Positions 7,934 to 16,129 of a stretch of DNA of 64,000 nt are shown here, one piece after another. A program made the translations under genes and the position numbers. The notes under the pieces are model-generated. The model saw nothing but the letters and a program-made list of their open reading frames with translations. It ran no database searches and was not told the origin of the DNA. This DNA comes from Chryseobacterium joostei (GTDB lineage: Bacteria; Bacteroidota; Bacteroidia; Flavobacteriales; Weeksellaceae). Location: the NCBI RefSeq assembly GCF_003815775.1, contig NZ_CP033926.1, forward strand, positions 4,216,001 to 4,280,000, written 5' to 3'. Within the stretch, counting starts at the first letter, position 1. Each line of letters opens with the position of its first letter.

Positions 7934-8809
7934 CTAATCCTCCAGATAGCCAAACTTTCCGGTATTAAAGTCCTCAAATGCCTGCATGATTTCCTCTCTT
8001 GAGTTCATTACAAAAGGCCCGTGAGGATAGATCGGTTCATTAATTGGCTCTCCGCTGATGATTAAAACTATAGAATCTTCTTTCGCTTCAATAGTGAACG
8101 TTTCTCCCTCATTTTTAAATAGGGCAAAATGATCTCCCTTAATGTTTTCATCTCCGTTGATGATGATATTACCCTCAATAACCAGGGCTGCCGTATTGAA
8201 GTGAGCCGGAAAATTAAATTCAGCCTTTCCTCCAGCCTTAAGCTTTGCATTCATCATGTGAACCGGTGTAAAAGTATCGGCAGGGCCGTTATGTCCGTTA
8301 TATTCTCCGGCAATGACCTCTACAAATCCATTTTCTCCCAAATCCACTTTTTCCATTTTGGAGTTTTCAATAGCCTGGTATTTGGGAGTACTCATTTTAT
8401 CTTTTGCAGGAAGATTTACCCAAAGCTGAACCATCTGAAAAATTCCTCCTTCTTTTGCCCATTCTGTTTCATGATATTCCTTGTGAAGAACACCTTTTGC
8501 TGCAGTCATCCATTGTACATCACCTTCACCAATAACACCGCCGCCACCGGCACTGTCATGATGTTCTACTTTACCGCTATATGCTATTGTTACCGTTTCA
8601 AAACCTCTGTGTGGATGAACTCCTACGCCTCTTGGTATTTCTGAACCGTTGAAATGAAATTTTGAATTATAATCAAGCATAATGAACGGGTCCATTCTTT
8701 TCATGTCTAGTCCCTGTACGCCTGGAATAAAATTATGAACTCTAAAACCATCACCTACGAAGTGTGCAGGTCTTGGAGATACTACTATTTCTACTTTTTT
8801 AGTTGCCAT
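7934..8809 (-). CDS. Pirin family protein
   Basis: 291 residues. The N-terminal cupin has VHPHRGFETVTIAY (about 61-74) and AAKGVLHKEYHE as metal ligands, and GPFVMNSREEIMQAFEDF near the C-terminus is typical of pirins. It is the first gene of the leftward stress cluster, with a TACTTTTG box at 8832-8839. Family members have been linked to quercetinase activity and to control of central metabolism; which applies here is unknown. Two divergent pirins in one cluster suggests separate substrates. Confidence 0.9.
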   Translation of the reverse strand: MATKKVEIVVSPRPAHFVGDGFRVHNFIPGVQGLDMKRMDPFIMLDYNSKFHFNGSEIPRGVGVHPHRGFETVTIAYSGKVEHHDSAGGGGVIGEGDVQWMTAAKGVLHKEYHETEWAKEGGIFQMVQLWVNLPAKDKMSTPKYQAIENSKMEKVDLGENGFVEVIAGEYNGHNGPADTFTPVHMMNAKLKAGGKAEFNFPAHFNTAALVIEGNIIINGDENIKGDHFALFKNEGETFTIEAKEDSIVLIISGEPINEPIYPHGPFVMNSREEIMQAFEDFNTGKFGYLED

Positions 8810-8831
8810 AATATTGTTGATTTTATATGAA

Positions 8832-8839
8832 CAAAAGTA
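8832..8839 (-). promoter_or_regulatory. -7 box of the stress cluster
   Basis: The minus strand reads TACTTTTG (TAnnTTTG), 22 bases before the pirin start at 8809. No clear -33 TTTG is seen. Confidence 0.55.
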
Positions 8840-8945
8840 CCATAGTTATAAGTCAGAAACATTGATCTGTGATAAGTTCGTATAGAGACAAGCTGGCAAC
8901 GTATTTTGCATTGTCAGCAGTCTTTTCTGTTTTGTGATTTTAAAC

Positions 8946-10349
8946 TTATTCTTCTTTCGACTTCATATTTTTACCATCCGAGATATGTAGTCTTCTAAAG
9001 ACAAATCCGGATAAAATAGTCAGTATTCCTATCGTGAGAAATGTATATCGGAAAGCATTGTGCATCTCGCCCTGAATTAGATCTGTATTTTCAAATAATT
9101 TTAATACAATCAATCCGAATGCGATACCAAACCCAATGGCAAGCTGCTGATTTACGGATATTAAAGAATTTCCGCTGCTGGTCTGGAAGTTTCTAAGATC
9201 CGCAATGGAAATTGTATTCATGGAGGTAAACTGAATGGAATTAAAGAATCCCAACACCGCAATAATAGGGACAAACCAATATAAAGAGGTGTGGATATCA
9301 GGAATCGCCAATAGACAGATCAGGGTTCCGATGATAAATGTATTCACCATCAGGGTTTGTCGATAACCGTATTTGTCCAGAATTTTAATAACCGATGATT
9401 TCCCGAATATAGCCGTTAAAGCCATTGGAGCAATAATCCATCCCGAAGTTACTGCCGATTGTTTATAGGCAATCTGTATCATCAACGGAAGGAGTAGTGG
9501 AACAGAACTGATTCCAAGTCTGGTGGCCAGGTTTCCCACAATTCCAACACGGAAGGTTCTAACTTGAAATAAGTTTAATGGAAAGATAGGATTGCCTCCT
9601 CTTTTTGCATGCTTATAGTAATAATAAAGAAACAGGAAACCTAAAATAAATACAAGAAGCACCGGCGTAATATTTTGTATATCTCCGAAAAGTTCCAATG
9701 AAATAGAAAGTAGGAGAGAAGCTGCAGCAAAGATTAAGAAGCCTTTCAAATCAAAATCAACATCATCAGATTTATAATTGGGCATAAATTTTAAGCCTAA
9801 AATAATCCCCAGAATACCCATAGGAATATTAATGAGAAATATCCAGTGCCAGGAAAAATAATCTACCATATACCCACCAACCAGTGGACCTAATACAGGG
9901 CCAATAAGAGCAGGGATAATGGCGAAATTCATGGCTTTAAGAAGTTCACTTTTGTCAAATGTTTTAATGAGGGCCAGTTTTCCAACCGGAGTCATTAAAC
10001 TTCCCCCAACACCCTGAATTACCCTTGAAATAACCAAATGAGTGAGATTTTGAGACAATGAACAAAACAAAGAACCAAGGCTGAATAAAACCAAGGAAAA
10101 TATGAAGATCTTTTTTGTTCCAAATCTATCTGCCAAAAAACCACTTGCTGGCATAAAAACAGCCAGTGTCAGAACGTAGCTGATGATCGCATTCTGCATA
10201 TTTAATGGAGATTCATGAAGATCCTTTGCAATGGAGGGCAGGGAAGTATTCAGAATGGTAGAGTCCAGCATTTGCATAAAAATAGCTGTGGCCAGAATCA
10301 GTGGCAAAATTTTCTTTATTGATGTAGGTTGAGGGCTTGTTTCTGTCAT
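8946..10349 (-). CDS. MFS drug exporter, DHA2 (EmrB/QacA-like) family
   Basis: 467 residues with 13-14 hydrophobic segments. Motif A is GFLADRFGTKKIF (about 69-81), and the antiporter motif C is ALIGPVLGPLVGG (about 148-160). The N-terminal LDSTILNTSLPSIA is the D1-type signature of DHA2 exporters. It should expel toxic compounds in exchange for protons at the inner membrane. It stands alone: no EmrA-type fusion protein or regulator is adjacent, though it lies behind the redox-stress cluster on the same strand. Confidence 0.9.
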   Translation of the reverse strand: MTETSPQPTSIKKILPLILATAIFMQMLDSTILNTSLPSIAKDLHESPLNMQNAIISYVLTLAVFMPASGFLADRFGTKKIFIFSLVLFSLGSLFCSLSQNLTHLVISRVIQGVGGSLMTPVGKLALIKTFDKSELLKAMNFAIIPALIGPVLGPLVGGYMVDYFSWHWIFLINIPMGILGIILGLKFMPNYKSDDVDFDLKGFLIFAAASLLLSISLELFGDIQNITPVLLVFILGFLFLYYYYKHAKRGGNPIFPLNLFQVRTFRVGIVGNLATRLGISSVPLLLPLMIQIAYKQSAVTSGWIIAPMALTAIFGKSSVIKILDKYGYRQTLMVNTFIIGTLICLLAIPDIHTSLYWFVPIIAVLGFFNSIQFTSMNTISIADLRNFQTSSGNSLISVNQQLAIGFGIAFGLIVLKLFENTDLIQGEMHNAFRYTFLTIGILTILSGFVFRRLHISDGKNMKSKEE

Positions 10350-10454
10350 GTTGTACAGGCTGGAATATTCAAAAAAATCCAGGCTTATTTTATTTGAAAA
10401 AAATGCTTGCTTTAAGCAATTTGATTCTTAGATAAAGAAATCTATATAAAATTA

Positions 10455-10486
10455 AAAAAGTCCTGCGAAATATCACAGGACTTTTT
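10455..10486 (-). terminator. Terminator after secreted-protein gene
   Basis: AAAAAGTCCTG (10455-10465) pairs with CAGGACTTTTT (10476-10486), only three bases past the stop at 10490, with a T-run in the leftward direction. Confidence 0.85.
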
Positions 10487-10489
10487 AAT

Positions 10490-11302
10490 TTATTTTCTAG
10501 GTTTTTCTACTCCTTTCCATTCGTCACCGGCTTTTCTATACTGGCTTAAAGTGAAATTTTTGAAATCCTTTGTTTTATATTCAATGTTATCGGTATTCTG
10601 CTCAAATGGCATGATGTAGTAATACTCCACGTCTGTTTTATCTGATTTGTTCCCTTTTTTTACAGATGGAACAAATTTTGAAAACTTATAGTTTGGAAGA
10701 TATTGTTTTAATCTTGTGTAGAATGCCTTATCTTCTTTTTCATTAGGAATGATATCTATAATGTTCAGATCATCTTTCTTCTTGTCAACCCAAAGATAGT
10801 AAGTTTTCTCTTCGCCCATGTTTCTGTTAATAGAGTTGAATGCAAACAATTCCTTTGGAACCAGTTCCTTGATCTTTTCAGGATCCACCTTAGTATAGAA
10901 TTGTCCTTTTGAAGGGTCTACATAAGTTTCAAGGTTATACATTAAAACAGAATTGTTTTCAAAATTCTTGTTTTTAAAATATTGATTTAAAGATAATTCT
11001 GCAGTTGCTCTTAATTCCTTACTTCTGTCATCCAGTTTTTTTGTTGGATTCTGAGGATTCACTTTTTTTACAAATTGATACAGAACTATAGGTTTGATGT
11101 CCTTAAGATGAGGATAAGTTTTAAGTTGTTCAGCCTTTACCAGCCAGTAAAATTGTTGATAATAGTCATCTTTATCAGCATCTTTCACACTTTTATAAGC
11201 CAAAGCAAGCTTTTTTGAGTTCAGGTATTTGCCGTATTTTCCCTGTCCAAAAGCAAAACTTATGGATAATAAGGCAAATAAAACAGTAAGGTTTCTTCTC
11301 AT
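10490..11302 (-). CDS. Secreted protein of unknown function
   Basis: 270 residues from the ATG at 11302, chosen because it places a signal peptide (MRRNLTVLFALLSISFAFGQ) at the start; an ATG 30 bases upstream would bury it behind ten polar residues. The mature protein is lysine-rich, with no transmembrane helix or recognised catalytic motif. It is conserved-looking in composition with other flavobacterial periplasmic proteins but I cannot name a family. It is a single-gene unit ending in a strong hairpin. Confidence 0.7.
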   Translation of the reverse strand: MRRNLTVLFALLSISFAFGQGKYGKYLNSKKLALAYKSVKDADKDDYYQQFYWLVKAEQLKTYPHLKDIKPIVLYQFVKKVNPQNPTKKLDDRSKELRATAELSLNQYFKNKNFENNSVLMYNLETYVDPSKGQFYTKVDPEKIKELVPKELFAFNSINRNMGEEKTYYLWVDKKKDDLNIIDIIPNEKEDKAFYTRLKQYLPNYKFSKFVPSVKKGNKSDKTDVEYYYIMPFEQNTDNIEYKTKDFKNFTLSQYRKAGDEWKGVEKPRK

Positions 11303-11628
11303 TTTTTTATAATTGATATTTTCGTTTTCCAAATATAATTATTTATTAGATATTATTTTTGATTGTCAGCTAAATTATGTCGATATTATTGCTGTTAATT
11401 CAAAAGAAAATCCTGTATTGCTACAGGATTGATAAATTTTGTGTGGATTTTAGAAAGCCGAGGTGGGATATTACAAATCAGATACATTCAATTTTAGAAA
11501 TTAAATGCCAATAGTGAATATTGCTTCACAAGTGAATCAAGAATGATCGTCTTCTATTAAAAATTCACAAAGGCAGCGAATTGACCTTTCATAATTGATT
11601 TAGACAAAGATCCCAAAACCTCAAACTC
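11303..11628. other. Gene-free stretch between asnB and secreted-protein gene
   Basis: No open frame with coding character is seen on either strand. The only structure is the hairpin at 11409-11430. The leftward asnB message would run about 200 bases past its stop before meeting that hairpin. Confidence 0.5.
11409..11430 (-). terminator. Distal terminator of asnB
   Basis: AATCCTGTA pairs perfectly with TACAGGATT around a four-base loop; leftward it is followed by TTCTTTT. It lies 200 bases past the asnB stop. Confidence 0.7.
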
Positions 11629-13296
11629 TTAGTATGATGTTTCATGCACTTTCACTGCTCTTCCACTCGGGTCGTTCATTTTTTTGAATGCTTCATCCCA
11701 TTCCAAAGCAATAGGAGTAGAGCACGCAACAGATGGAACAGATGGAACCGTAGCTGCAGCGGTCTCACTTGGGAAATGCTCTTCAAAAATCGTTCTGTAT
11801 CGGTATTCCTCCTTGTTCTGTGGTGTGTTTAGCGGGAATCTGAATCTTGCATTCGTCATCATCTCGTCAGAAACCTCTTTCTCTGCAACCTCTTTTAGAG
11901 TGTCTATCCATGAGTAGCCTACACCATCTGAAAACTGCTCTTTTTGTCTCCAGGCAATAGATGCGGGAAGAAGATCTTCAAAGGCTTTTCTTAATACCCA
12001 TTTTTCAATTTTCCCCTCAGAAACATTGATCATTTTGTCTTTTGGGTTAATGGTCATGGCAATATCCATGAATTCCTTGTCTAGGAAAGGAACCCTGCCT
12101 TCTATTCCCCAGCTCATTAATGCCTTGTTGGCTCTTAAACAATCATAAAGGTGAAGTTTTCCTAGCTTTCTTACTGTTTCATCATGGAATTCCTTAGCGT
12201 TAGGCGCTTTGTGGAAGTATAGATAACCTCCAAACAATTCATCTGAACCCTCTCCGGAAAGTACCATCTTGATTCCCATTGACTTGATTACTCTTGCCAA
12301 AAGATACATTGGGGTAGAGGCTCTAATGGTGGTTACATCATAAGTTTCCAAATGATAGATTACATCTCGTACCGCATCCAAGCCTTCCTGAACAGTAAAG
12401 TTTACTTCATGGTGAACAGATCCGATATGCTCTGCTGCTTTTTGGGCAGCAACAAGGTCCGGAGATCCTACCAATCCTACAGCAAAACTGTGAAGTCTTG
12501 GGTACCATGCTTCCTGAGTGTCTCCACTTTCAATTCTCTGTCTTGCAAACTTTGCAGTAATTGCTGAGATAACAGAAGAATCTAAGCCTCCGGAAAGTAA
12601 TACTCCATAAGGGACATCACTCATCAATTGTCTGTGAACAGCATCTTCAAGACCTTTTCTTATTTTTGAGATGTCAGTTTCATTGTCTTTTACATGATCA
12701 AAGCTGTCCCAGTCTCTTGTGTACCATTGTTGTAGTTCACTGCCATCTTTGCTGTAAACCAAATGTCCGGGTAAAAAAGTTTCAATTTTTTTGCAGACTC
12801 CTTCCAGTGCTTTCAACTCAGAAGCTACATAATAGTTTCCGTTCTTATCCCATCCCTGATATAACGGGCAGATTCCCATGTGATCACGGGCAATGAGATA
12901 AACATCTTTTTCAGTATCATATAAGGAGAATGCAAAAATTCCGTTTAGTTTTTCAACGAAGCCTTTTCCATACTTTTGATAAAGAGCCAGGATTACCTCA
13001 CAGTCAGATTGCGTCTGAAACTCATATTCAGGAAATTCTTCTTTTAGTTCTCTATGGTTATAGATTTCACCGTTTACGGCTAGTACGATCTTTTTATCTT
13101 TTGTAAATAGAGGCTGCTTTCCTGAAGTAGGATCTACAATAGCAAGTCTTTCGTGAGAGAACACTACTTTTTCATCCTGAAAAACCCCACTCCAATCCGG
13201 TCCTCTGTGACGGATCTTTTTTGACATTTCCAAAACCTGGGGTCTTAGTACTTCGGTTTTCTGCTTGGCGTCAAATAGACATACAATTCCACACAT
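11629..13296 (-). CDS. asnB: Asparagine synthase (glutamine-hydrolysing), class B
   Basis: 555 residues, the normal AsnB length. The N-terminal Ntn glutaminase domain starts MCGIVCLF with the Cys2 nucleophile and RHRGPDWSG at about 29-37; the synthetase domain has the pyrophosphate loop LLSGGLDSSVIS (about 233-244). It makes asparagine from aspartate, glutamine and ATP in the cytoplasm. The C-terminal tail (about 500-555) includes the typical ECFPSETAAATVPS-like segment. It is transcribed alone from a TACTTTTG box at 13316-13323, giving a leader of about 14 bases. Confidence 0.95.
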   Translation of the reverse strand: MCGIVCLFDAKQKTEVLRPQVLEMSKKIRHRGPDWSGVFQDEKVVFSHERLAIVDPTSGKQPLFTKDKKIVLAVNGEIYNHRELKEEFPEYEFQTQSDCEVILALYQKYGKGFVEKLNGIFAFSLYDTEKDVYLIARDHMGICPLYQGWDKNGNYYVASELKALEGVCKKIETFLPGHLVYSKDGSELQQWYTRDWDSFDHVKDNETDISKIRKGLEDAVHRQLMSDVPYGVLLSGGLDSSVISAITAKFARQRIESGDTQEAWYPRLHSFAVGLVGSPDLVAAQKAAEHIGSVHHEVNFTVQEGLDAVRDVIYHLETYDVTTIRASTPMYLLARVIKSMGIKMVLSGEGSDELFGGYLYFHKAPNAKEFHDETVRKLGKLHLYDCLRANKALMSWGIEGRVPFLDKEFMDIAMTINPKDKMINVSEGKIEKWVLRKAFEDLLPASIAWRQKEQFSDGVGYSWIDTLKEVAEKEVSDEMMTNARFRFPLNTPQNKEEYRYRTIFEEHFPSETAAATVPSVPSVACSTPIALEWDEAFKKMNDPSGRAVKVHETSY

Positions 13297-13315
13297 ATTT
13301 TTATTATTTATGAAA

Positions 13316-13323
13316 CAAAAGTA
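13316..13323 (-). promoter_or_regulatory. -7 box of asnB
   Basis: The minus strand reads TACTTTTG, with TTG (complement of 13344-13346) 20 bases upstream as a -33 candidate. It lies 20 bases before the asnB ATG. Confidence 0.65.
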
Positions 13324-13580
13324 TAGGTGTTGTTTATAAATAACAATTAAAAAATGCTATTAATTAATATTTTTAATTAAATTTTGTTTTTAAAAGAAAA
13401 ATATTAACTATTTCAGGTGGTAAGTATGTTTTTTGGTTAATTTTTTTCGTTGGGCTAAAATAAATACAATCTCCATACGAAATAAAAATGACATATTTAT
13501 TAATATATGGTAATTTATTATATGAATTTTAGCCCTTTCTTTGTGGCTCGAAATAATTTTTTTTCATCATTTGTGTTTTT

Positions 13581-13619
13581 ACCTTCTTGCAATTCTCATG
13601 CAAGAAGGTTTTGTTTTTA
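13581..13619 (+). terminator. Orphan rightward terminator
   Basis: ACCTTCTTGCA (13581-13591) pairs with TGCAAGAAGGT (13599-13609), followed by TTTGTTTTTAT on the + strand. On the minus strand the stem is followed by A-rich sequence, so the orientation is rightward although both neighbouring genes run leftward. Confidence 0.75.
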
Positions 13620-13627
13620 TAGGACCT

Positions 13628-13918
13628 TTAGTAAAGCGTCTGCAATGTTCCATACACTGAAATTTTTACCTTTTGTGAAACTTTGACGGTAGGGTCTATT
13701 TCTTCATACATGAACGTAGTATGATGTTCGTCTACTGAAATGATATTTTCAAGCTTAAAAAATGAATAAGAGGTAAGATTATTATCGGTTTTCTGCCAAG
13801 TTACAGTAGGTAATGGCTTTCCATTATAAGAAATGACATGGTATTCTCCCTTGGCCTGTGCTGAATACAGGCAGAATAGAAAAATTGCCAAAAAGTTGAT
13901 TATATTTCTTTTATACAT
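13628..13918 (-). CDS. Small secreted protein of unknown function
   Basis: 96 residues with a signal peptide (KRNIINFLAIFLFCLYSAQA, cleavage near 22). The mature 74 residues are mostly beta-prone, with no cysteine after the signal and no known motif. It is a single-gene unit with no clear promoter box. Function is unknown. Confidence 0.6.
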   Translation of the reverse strand: MYKRNIINFLAIFLFCLYSAQAKGEYHVISYNGKPLPTVTWQKTDNNLTSYSFFKLENIISVDEHHTTFMYEEIDPTVKVSQKVKISVYGTLQTLY

Positions 13919-14055
13919 AATGGATGAGGTTGCAGAAGTACTATTTCAATTAATAAAAGTAGCCACCTGCAGCAAAACGGTTTAATCTATAGAGTTAGTA
14001 GAGAATGGGTGTAAAATGTTACACTGTATTTTTAAAAATTAGTTTAAAAAACAGA

Positions 14056-14081
14056 AAAAACTACCCTTTAGAGTAGTTTTT
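14056..14081 (-). terminator. Terminator of rsmB-like gene
   Basis: AAAAACTAC (14056-14064) pairs with GTAGTTTTT (14073-14081), 22 bases past the stop at 14104. Confidence 0.8.
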
Positions 14082-14103
14082 ATCTTTATATTTTAAAAAT
14101 GTA

Positions 14104-15309
14104 TTAAGAAATTCTTTCGATCAATGCCATGTAGAATCCGTCATACCCTTCGCTAGGCATTACTTTATCATCCTTGATCATTTTATAACCCGGGTTATTT
14201 TTAAGGAATTCCTCTACCTGCTTATTGTTTTCAGACGGTAGGATAGAACATGTTGCATATACCATCTTTCCACCTATTTTCAGCATTTTAGAATAATCCT
14301 GAAGAATCTGTTGTTGTTCCTTTTTAATTCTGTCGATAAAGTCCTGATCAATTTTCCATTTACTGTCCGGATTTCTTTTCAAAACCCCAAGACCAGAACA
14401 TGGAGCATCAATAAGTAGTCTGTCTGCCTTTTCATGAAGACGTTTAATAACCTTGTTGTCGGAAATCATACGCGTTTCAATGTTGTGAGCACCGGCTCTT
14501 TTTGCACGACGCTTCAATTCTGCCAATTTCCACTCAAAAATATCCAATGCTACAATCTGACCTTTATTTTTCATTAAAGCAGCCAAATGAAGAGTTTTTC
14601 CTCCTGCTCCTGCACATGCGTCTACAACTCTCTGTCCTTCTTTAACGTCAAGGAAATACCCGATTTTCTGTGAAGAGGCATCCTGAACTTCAAATAATCC
14701 CTCTTTAAAAGCGGTAGTAAGGAAAACATTCTTTTTCTCCTCAAGCTGTACTGCGTCAGGATAATTTTGGATAGAGAAAGAAACAACTCCTTCGTCCGAA
14801 AGATCAGAAATAAGTTCCTTTGTAGTTGTTTTTAAGGAATTGGATCTTAAAACTGTTGGTGCCTGTTCATTTAGGGCAATCATTTCTCTTTCCCAGTTGG
14901 CTCCCAGTTCTTTTTCTAGTGTTTCAGCCAACCAGTCTGGAATAGAATGTTCTATTGCCTTTGTAGGAACAGTATTCTTCTTAAGCTTGGTAAGAATGTC
15001 CGCAATCTTAATTCCGTCAAATTCTTCAAACTTTTTATAATTAGTCTTGCTCCAAAGAAGATAAGCAAGGATAAGTTTATAAATATTGCTGGGCTTTATC
15101 CCTTCACCCATATAATACTCAAGGCGTTTTTTCCAACGGATAATATTGTAGAAAATCTCAGAAACAACGGCTCTGTCCTGGCTTCCCCATTTTCTGTTTG
15201 CTTTCAAAAGTCTTTCAATAACTTTATCGGCATATTTGTTTTTTTCAAAAAATGTTTCTAGTAAGGCATCGTGAATTCCGATTGCCAAGTTTCTGTGAAT
15301 AAGTTCCAT
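14104..15309 (-). CDS. RsmB/NOP family RNA cytosine-C5 methyltransferase
   Basis: 401 residues. An N-terminal NusB-like helical region (about 1-130) precedes the Rossmann methyltransferase: SAM loop DACAGAGGKT (230-239), motif IV DAPCSGLG (301-308) with Cys304, and motif VI YATCSILPSEN (351-361) with the catalytic Cys354. The protein should methylate a cytosine of 16S rRNA (m5C967 in E. coli RsmB); target assignment is by family. A TATTTTTG box at 15335-15342 gives a leader of about 20 bases. Confidence 0.9.
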   Translation of the reverse strand: MELIHRNLAIGIHDALLETFFEKNKYADKVIERLLKANRKWGSQDRAVVSEIFYNIIRWKKRLEYYMGEGIKPSNIYKLILAYLLWSKTNYKKFEEFDGIKIADILTKLKKNTVPTKAIEHSIPDWLAETLEKELGANWEREMIALNEQAPTVLRSNSLKTTTKELISDLSDEGVVSFSIQNYPDAVQLEEKKNVFLTTAFKEGLFEVQDASSQKIGYFLDVKEGQRVVDACAGAGGKTLHLAALMKNKGQIVALDIFEWKLAELKRRAKRAGAHNIETRMISDNKVIKRLHEKADRLLIDAPCSGLGVLKRNPDSKWKIDQDFIDRIKKEQQQILQDYSKMLKIGGKMVYATCSILPSENNKQVEEFLKNNPGYKMIKDDKVMPSEGYDGFYMALIERIS

Positions 15310-15334
15310 AAATTTGCTTCGCTGTTTGAATCTG

Positions 15335-15342
15335 CAAAAATA
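15335..15342 (-). promoter_or_regulatory. -7 box of rsmB-like gene
   Basis: The minus strand reads TATTTTTG (TAnnTTTG), 25 bases before the ATG at 15309. Confidence 0.6.
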
Positions 15343-15440
15343 CGAATTTAAGTTGAGAGTTTAGATTTTGTGTTTTAAGGTTGTGTTCCCGCTTTCTAAT
15401 TTCTAACATCAGAGGCTTGACTTCAACGTCCAAAAAGCTC

Positions 15441-15448
15441 TACCTTTG
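15441..15448 (+). promoter_or_regulatory. -7 box of phnA-like gene
   Basis: TACCTTTG matches TAnnTTTG; a TTG at 15417-15419 lies 21 bases upstream. The predicted leader before the ATG at 15463 is about 9 bases. Confidence 0.6.
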
Positions 15449-15462
15449 CAAAAAATTAAAAT

Positions 15463-15807
15463 ATGAGTGATATAGTACTTTGTCCGAAATGTAGTTCCGA
15501 GTTTACCTATCCAAGTGATAATATGATGGTGTGCTCTCAGTGCTTCTACGAATGGAATCCTGAGGAAACAGCATCAGAAGCAGCAAGCGAGGGTAAAATA
15601 TTGGACTCTAACGGAAATGAACTTCAGGATGGTGATTCTGTAGTGGTAGTAAAGGATCTTCCTGTAAAGGGAGCACCAAAACCGGTAAAAGCGGGTACTA
15701 AAGTGAAAAATATTCGTTTAAGACCTGGAAGTGATCACAATATCGATTGTAAAATAGATGGCTTCGGAGCAATGGCTTTAAAGTCTGAATTTGTGAAGAA
15801 AGCATAA
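15463..15807 (+). CDS. PhnA/YjdM-like zinc-ribbon protein
   Basis: 114 residues with an N-terminal zinc ribbon: CPKC (7-10) and CSQC (24-27), followed by YEWNPEE, then the YjdM C-terminal beta domain with [19 protein letters not shown] (about 48-66) and [20 protein letters not shown] at the end. E. coli YjdM was once called PhnA, but it does not hydrolyse phosphonoacetate, so the name alkylphosphonate utilisation is misleading. The true function is unknown. It has its own promoter and stands alone. Confidence 0.88.
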   Translation: MSDIVLCPKCSSEFTYPSDNMMVCSQCFYEWNPEETASEAASEGKILDSNGNELQDGDSVVVVKDLPVKGAPKPVKAGTKVKNIRLRPGSDHNIDCKIDGFGAMALKSEFVKKA

Positions 15808-16129
15808 AAATAACTTATTTTAAAGACTGGCTTTGGCATTAAATTGTAAAGGACAGTTCATAAAAAAAGGAAAAGATTGGACAGTGTAATCTTTCAATAG
15901 ACTTAATCGCAAGATTGCTGATGTCCGTCTAGACGGCAGAAAGAGAATTAACCAAAAATTTCCTTAAGCTGTAGAGATACAAATGTAAGAAAAAGTTTTA
16001 GAACCAATTCTTATGTTTGTATTTTTTTTATCCACAGCATGTTGAAAATGTATAAGTTATGTTGATGGAAGATAACTGGAACTAAGAGCCAATCAGCCTT
16101 TCCGACTTTGTCTTTTTGTTGTTTTACTC
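15808..16129. other. Gene-free stretch after phnA-like gene
   Basis: No gene is evident. It holds the perfect palindrome CCGTCTAGACGG at 15925-15936 and a rightward hairpin with U-tract at 15977-16030, 170 bases past the phnA-like stop, so that message has a long 3' region or an unseen small RNA ends there. Confidence 0.4.
15977..16030 (+). terminator. Rightward terminator
   Basis: ATACAAATGTAAGAA (15977-15991) pairs with TTCTTATGTTTGTAT (16008-16022), two adjacent positions mismatched, followed by a run of T. Confidence 0.6.

Larger units (their letters stand above)
13297..13627. other. AT-rich intergenic region with structured + strand segment
   Basis: No protein gene is visible. After the asnB promoter the region carries GGGCTAAAAT (13452-13461 region) and its exact complement ATTTTAGCCC about 60 bases later, then a strong rightward terminator at 13581-13619. 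These fit the 3' half of a noncoding transcript on the + strand, but no good + strand promoter could be assigned. Confidence 0.35.

Noticed and set aside
8129..8644. 171-codon + strand frame opposite the second pirin gene
   Set aside because: Antisense to a clear pirin; composition is the complement of its codons and no domain is seen.
15463..15807. Phosphonoacetate hydrolase (PhnA)
   Set aside because: The sequence is the YjdM zinc-ribbon type, for which that activity was assigned by mistake.
15925..15936. Palindrome CCGTCTAGACGG after the phnA-like gene
   Set aside because: Perfect but short and isolated; no promoter or gene nearby makes use of it.
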